A DNA stretch of 64,000 nt from Roseateles_C aquae (GTDB lineage: Bacteria > Pseudomonadota > Gammaproteobacteria > Burkholderiales > Burkholderiaceae_C), in assembly GCF_032337115.1 (NCBI RefSeq), contig NZ_JAVXZY010000011.1:124001-188000 (forward strand), read 5' to 3'. The first letter of the stretch is position 1. Every line of letters starts with the position of its first letter. The notes under the pieces are model-generated. The model did no database searches and had not been told where the DNA came from. It saw only the letters and a list, made by a program, of their open reading frames with translations. Shown in pieces: positions 60,405 to 64,000 of the stretch. Made by a program: the position numbers and the translations under genes.

Positions 60405-61562
60405 ATGCTGACCTTCGACGCTCCCACCCTGCTGATGGTCAACGCAGTATTCAACTGCTTTGGGGCGCTGGTGTGGCTGAGCCTGGCCCTGGTGCTGCGC
60501 ATTGCGCCACGGGCGGCAGGCGCGATGGCGGCGGCGCATCTGTTGCTGGTGCCAGCCTTGCTGCCCATCGAGGTCTCCGAATGGTCAGGTTGGTGGTCCG
60601 ATCTGCTCAAGCTGCTGGCCATGGGCTTGCTCACCCTGGGTGTGCGCCAGCTGCTGCGGCTGCGCCAGACTCGATTGGATATCGGCCTGGTCGGGATGGG
60701 CGGCATCGTCGTGCTGCTGGTGCAGGCGCTCGCCGACCATGCCCTCGCCAGCCTGCTGCCTACCGCGGTGACGATGACACTGCTGGCCCTGCTGTGCTGT
60801 CGCGACGTTCTGATCGGTGCCGCCCCAGGCTTTCGGCGCCTGGTGACGGCGCTGATGGCGGCGCCCTTTGCCGCGCTGGCCCTGGTCAATATGGTCCGCA
60901 TCGCCGCCGCCCTGAACCTGCTGCCTGGCGGCGAGCTGATGTTGCAGCCGCGTCAACAGAGCGCCCTGCTGGCCGGCCTGTGGCTGGTGCTGTGCCTGGC
61001 CATGTCGACCGGCTTGATCGCGATGGTGCTACAGCGCTTGATCGCGCGCATTGAGCAGCTGACCCGGACCGACACCTTGACCGGCGCGCTCAATCGGCGT
61101 GCCTTTCAAGAGCAGTTGCAGTTGCTGCAGGCACGTCGCCGGCGCGGCCATGCCTATGCGCTGCTGATGATTGACGTCGATCACTTCAAACGCATCAATG
61201 ATCAGTTCGGCCATGCCGCCGGCGACGCCGCGCTGCAGCACCTGGTGGCGGTGCTCAAGGGTGGCATCCGTGATGTTGATCTGCTGGGCCGGCTCGGTGG
61301 TGAGGAGTTCTGCCTGCTGCTGCCCGACACGCGCCTGAATGCCGCCACCGAGGTCGCCGAGCGGCTGCGCCAGCGCCTGCACCTGGCGCCGCTGCGCTGG
61401 CGCGATCAGCAGCTGCCGATGACGGCCAGCTTCGGCCTGACGACCGGCCAGGCCAGCGACAAGGATGGCAGCGCGACGCTGGCCGCCGCCGACGCAGCGC
61501 TGTATGCCGCCAAGCGCGGCGGCCGCGACCGCGTCTGCATTGCCGAGGGCCCGAAGCCATGA
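60405..61562 (+). CDS. Membrane GGDEF diguanylate cyclase (first of coupled pair)
   Basis: A 385-residue protein. About six membrane helices fill residues 1-205 (VNAVFNCFGALVWLSLALVL etc.). The GGDEF domain begins at RTDTLTGALNRRAF and has GRLGGEEFCLLLP with an I-site RDVD five residues before. The active GGEEF form should make c-di-GMP. No sensory domain other than the membrane part is visible. Its stop overlaps the next GGDEF gene as ATGA, so both are co-translated. Confidence 0.94.
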   Translation: MLTFDAPTLLMVNAVFNCFGALVWLSLALVLRIAPRAAGAMAAAHLLLVPALLPIEVSEWSGWWSDLLKLLAMGLLTLGVRQLLRLRQTRLDIGLVGMGGIVVLLVQALADHALASLLPTAVTMTLLALLCCRDVLIGAAPGFRRLVTALMAAPFAALALVNMVRIAAALNLLPGGELMLQPRQQSALLAGLWLVLCLAMSTGLIAMVLQRLIARIEQLTRTDTLTGALNRRAFQEQLQLLQARRRRGHAYALLMIDVDHFKRINDQFGHAAGDAALQHLVAVLKGGIRDVDLLGRLGGEEFCLLLPDTRLNAATEVAERLRQRLHLAPLRWRDQQLPMTASFGLTTGQASDKDGSATLAAADAALYAAKRGGRDRVCIAEGPKP

Positions 61563-62725
61563 TGCCCGCCAGCGATCCACGCACGCTGCTGGCGGCCATC
61601 GTGCTGATCTTCCTGTTTGCCGGCATCGTCTGGCTGCTGCTGGCCTCGGGCATTCGGGTGACGCCGCGCGCCTCCTACTGCCTGGCCTTGACCAACCTGA
61701 TGCTGGCCGGCTCGCTGCTGACCCATGCCGCCCGTGGTTACGGGCCGGACCTGTTGTGCTTTTGGGGTTCGGACCTGTTCGCCCTCTGCGGCTTTACCGC
61801 CTTCCGGCTTGGCATACCGCTGATCGCTGACCATGTGCCGCGCCGCTGGCCCAGCCTGGCCCTGGTGGTAGGCACCGCGCTGCTGCTGCTCGAAGTGCCC
61901 TACCGCGGCGATATGCAGCTGCATGGCGTGGTGATTTACACCGCGCTGTCGCTGCTGTGCGGCGCCGCCGGCTGGGATGCCTTCAGGCTGCTGCGCCAGC
62001 GGTTGCGCTGGCGCTCCGCGCTGGGTCTGGCGGCGCCTTTCATTGTCTTCACGCTGATGATGGCGCTGCGTGGCGTCGAGGCGTTGCTGGCACCGGAGCG
62101 CATGAACAGCATGGGCAGCAACAATGCCTTCAATATTGCCTGGCTGTGGTCAATGCTGGCGCTGAATCTGGTGATCAACGCCAACGTGGCCTTCCTGATC
62201 CTGACGCGCCTGGTGTTGAACATCCAGCGGCTGACGCGGCGCGACCCGCTGACCGACTGCTGGAACCGCCGTGCGCTCTCCGAAGCGATGGAGCGCGAGC
62301 ATGCCCGGCTGCAACGTGGTTCTCGCTACACCTTGGTGATGGTCGATATGGACCATTTCAAGCGCCTGAACGACACGCTGGGCCATGCGGCCGGTGATCT
62401 TGCCCTGCAAGCCCTGGTACAGGCGCTGATGCCCTGTGTGCGCGACATCGACATGCTCGGCCGCCTCGGCGGCGAGGAGTTCTGCGTGCTGCTGCCCGAT
62501 ACCGACCTGGCCGGCGCGGCACTGGTGGCCGAACGGATGCGGGCCAATCTGGAGGCGCACCCCTTTGAGTACCAGGGCAAGACCTGGCCCCTGACGGCCA
62601 GCTTTGGCATCGCCGAGGCCGGCCGCGAGGAGATCAGCGCCGAGCAGGTGCTGATGCGCGCCGACCAGGCGCTCTACCAGGCCAAGGCGCAGGGGCGCAA
62701 CCTCGTGCAGGCCAGCGGCGCCTGA
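61559..62725 (+). CDS. Membrane GGDEF diguanylate cyclase (second of coupled pair)
   Basis: A 388-residue paralogue of the preceding protein: about six membrane helices in residues 1-215, then GGDEF with RRDPLTDCWNRRAL, GRLGGEEFCVLLP and an I-site RDID. The C-terminal catalytic half resembles its neighbour closely while the membrane half is quite different, so the pair probably answers to distinct signals through the same output. Two in-frame ATGs (61559, 61562) are possible. It converges on the TPR-GGDEF gene. Confidence 0.94.
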   Translation: MMPASDPRTLLAAIVLIFLFAGIVWLLLASGIRVTPRASYCLALTNLMLAGSLLTHAARGYGPDLLCFWGSDLFALCGFTAFRLGIPLIADHVPRRWPSLALVVGTALLLLEVPYRGDMQLHGVVIYTALSLLCGAAGWDAFRLLRQRLRWRSALGLAAPFIVFTLMMALRGVEALLAPERMNSMGSNNAFNIAWLWSMLALNLVINANVAFLILTRLVLNIQRLTRRDPLTDCWNRRALSEAMEREHARLQRGSRYTLVMVDMDHFKRLNDTLGHAAGDLALQALVQALMPCVRDIDMLGRLGGEEFCVLLPDTDLAGAALVAERMRANLEAHPFEYQGKTWPLTASFGIAEAGREEISAEQVLMRADQALYQAKAQGRNLVQASGA

Positions 62726-62745
62726 ACCGATTCAGCTCGACCGCT

Positions 62746-64000
62746 TCAGGCCAGGGCCACCCGGTTGCGGCCGAGGTGCTTGGCGCGGTACATGGCCGAA
62801 TCGGCCCGCGCGATCAGCAAGTCGGTCGAGTAAGGCGCAGCGCTGGCCAGGCCAATGCTCAGCGTGACATCGAGGCCGGTGGCCAAATCGTTCCAGGCAA
62901 AGCGCTCCACCGCCATGCGCACCCGTTCGCAGACCTCGAAGGCGCGATCCGGCACCGTGTCGGGGAAGACGATCAGGAACTCCTCACCGCCATAGCGCAG
63001 CAGCAGATCGCTGGCCCGGGTGTTCTCCTGCAGCATCCGCGCCAGCGCCTGCAGCACCCGGTCACCGACGACATGGCCGTAATGGTCGTTGATGCTCTTG
63101 AAGCGATCGGCATCGATCAGTGCCACCGTCAGTGCGCGATTGCGCTGCTCGCAGTCCAGCATCAGCGCCGGCAGCCGCGCCTCCATGTAGCGGCGGTTGC
63201 CCAGGCCGGTCAGCGGGTCGCGCTGCGCGTGCTGTTCGAGCTCCTGGGCGCGCTCGCTCAAGGCATCGATCTGGCGGAAGGCCTGGTCGGCCAGCGCGCG
63301 CACCTGCTCGGCCTCCAGCCGCGTCACGAAGAAGCGCGATTGCGCCATCAGCTGGGCCACGCTGCGCTGGTGGGCCAGCGATTGGAAGGCCTCCAGATGG
63401 CGCAGTGCCACCGCGATCTCGCCCACCTGCTTGGCCGCGCGGTAGCCGGTCTGGTGCAGACGCTGGCGCACAAAGCCTGGCATGGCCGTGCCGGCTGCGC
63501 GCTCCAGCGCTTGCACGCTGATCAGGGCATGGCCGGCACGCCCCTGCAACAGGTTCAGTTCCGCCTGCGAGCATTGCACCCGCCAGCTCAGCGTCTGGTA
63601 GCCCTGGCTTTGCGACTGGGCCAGCGCGGAGGCCAGCAGCGCCGCAGCATCGTCCAGCTCGCCCAGCAGCATCAGCACCTCGCCGAGATTGCTCTCGGTC
63701 AGCGCCAGCGCATAGGGCTCGCCCAACTCGCGGGCATGGGGCCGCACCTCGCGGCCGTAATGCAGTGCACGCTGCAAGGCGTCTTGGGCCACCTGGGTCT
63801 GGCCGGCATCGCGCGTCATCAGGTAGGCGCCCAGCGCCACGGTGCAGAGGTTGTTCAGCGTCACCACGCGCTCATAGGGCGTGGCGCAATCGCGCACCAG
63901 CACGGCGGCGTCGTTCATCAACCGCTCGGCCTGCCAGGGGTCGCCCATTCTTTCGAAGCAGGCACCCAGCGCGTTCAGTGCGACGGCCTTGATGCCCACA
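62746..64000 (-). CDS. TPR-GGDEF diguanylate cyclase, 5' end outside window
   Basis: 418 codons are readable from a GTG at 63999, but the start is almost certainly further right. A TPR array (about the first 190 readable residues: YERVVTLNNLCTVALGAYL, YALALTESNLGEVLMLLGEL) and a coiled coil (ALSERAQELEQHAQ) lead to a GGDEF domain: RDPLTGLGNRRYM, LLRYGGEEFLIVFP and I-site RASD. No membrane segment is visible, so it is cytoplasmic. Only 20 bp separate its stop from the convergent GGDEF pair. The truncated gene at the left edge of the window has the same TPR layout. Confidence 0.92.
   Translation of the reverse strand, partial: VGIKAVALNALGACFERMGDPWQAERLMNDAAVLVRDCATPYERVVTLNNLCTVALGAYLMTRDAGQTQVAQDALQRALHYGREVRPHARELGEPYALALTESNLGEVLMLLGELDDAAALLASALAQSQSQGYQTLSWRVQCSQAELNLLQGRAGHALISVQALERAAGTAMPGFVRQRLHQTGYRAAKQVGEIAVALRHLEAFQSLAHQRSVAQLMAQSRFFVTRLEAEQVRALADQAFRQIDALSERAQELEQHAQRDPLTGLGNRRYMEARLPALMLDCEQRNRALTVALIDADRFKSINDHYGHVVGDRVLQALARMLQENTRASDLLLRYGGEEFLIVFPDTVPDRAFEVCERVRMAVERFAWNDLATGLDVTLSIGLASAAPYSTDLLIARADSAMYRAKHLGRNRVALA

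Overview
The window is a 64 kb piece of a high-GC (estimated by eye at roughly 65-70%) beta-proteobacterial chromosome. Gene content points to Burkholderiales, most like the Roseateles/Paucibacter/Pelomonas group: PEP-CTERM proteins, Crp/Fnr regulators divergent from desaturases, an lplT-alr pair, an Anbu peptidase cluster and many GGDEF proteins. No rRNA, CRISPR array, prophage or transposase is recognised. One tRNA, Arg(CCG), is at 38507-38581. Both edges cut through TPR signalling genes.

Layout. 1-16970 is mostly housekeeping and lifestyle genes: a truncated TPR protein, a PEP-CTERM protein, two membrane fatty-acid-hydroxylase/sterol-desaturase proteins, an aminotransferase coupled to an alpha/beta hydrolase, cutA, two Crp/Fnr regulators, a glutathione peroxidase, an EamA transporter, an SGNH-type protein, lplT/alr/arfB, and tandem SHOCT-PspC proteins. 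17069-28474 holds an orphan sensor kinase, an oleate hydratase with its TetR regulator, two predicted secreted M3 metallopeptidases, a second PEP-CTERM protein and two efflux-type permeases. 28667-38239 has radA, a periplasmic binding protein coupled to a CHASE-PAS-GGDEF cyclase, an ilvE-centred run, a solitary binding protein and a membrane-anchored cytochrome c.

Right after the tRNA comes a candidate accessory block (38582-45039): about 475 bp without a convincing gene, then DUF4166 and a membrane-domain/TIGR01777 fusion transcribed leftwards, divergent from a kinase and a sigma54-type response regulator, then about 620 bp with a hairpin and one doubtful ORF. A sigma54-like site precedes the DUF4166 gene, so the four genes may form one self-contained regulatory module.

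From 45040 comes a Spy/CpxP-like periplasmic protein with its own OmpR-type regulator and kinase, then a solitary periplasmic binding protein. 48938-53142 is a complete Anbu cluster (ATP-grasp ligase, alpha-E protein, transglutaminase, Anbu peptidase) with a very good sigma54 promoter and a palindromic upstream site. The rest holds a GNAT enzyme, phzF with a LysR regulator, nadC, an FAH-family hydrolase, rlpA, an SDR enzyme, and two coupled membrane GGDEF proteins converging on a TPR-GGDEF gene that leaves the window.

Two themes stand out: signalling (four histidine kinases, three response regulators, four visible GGDEF domains plus a TPR protein that may carry another) and periplasmic protein/peptide handling. 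The strongest candidates for under-described biology are the sigma54-preceded Anbu cluster and the DUF4166/TIGR01777-fusion/two-component block beside the tRNA. Start codons were chosen from ribosome-binding sites, overlaps and remembered family N-termini; no database search was possible.
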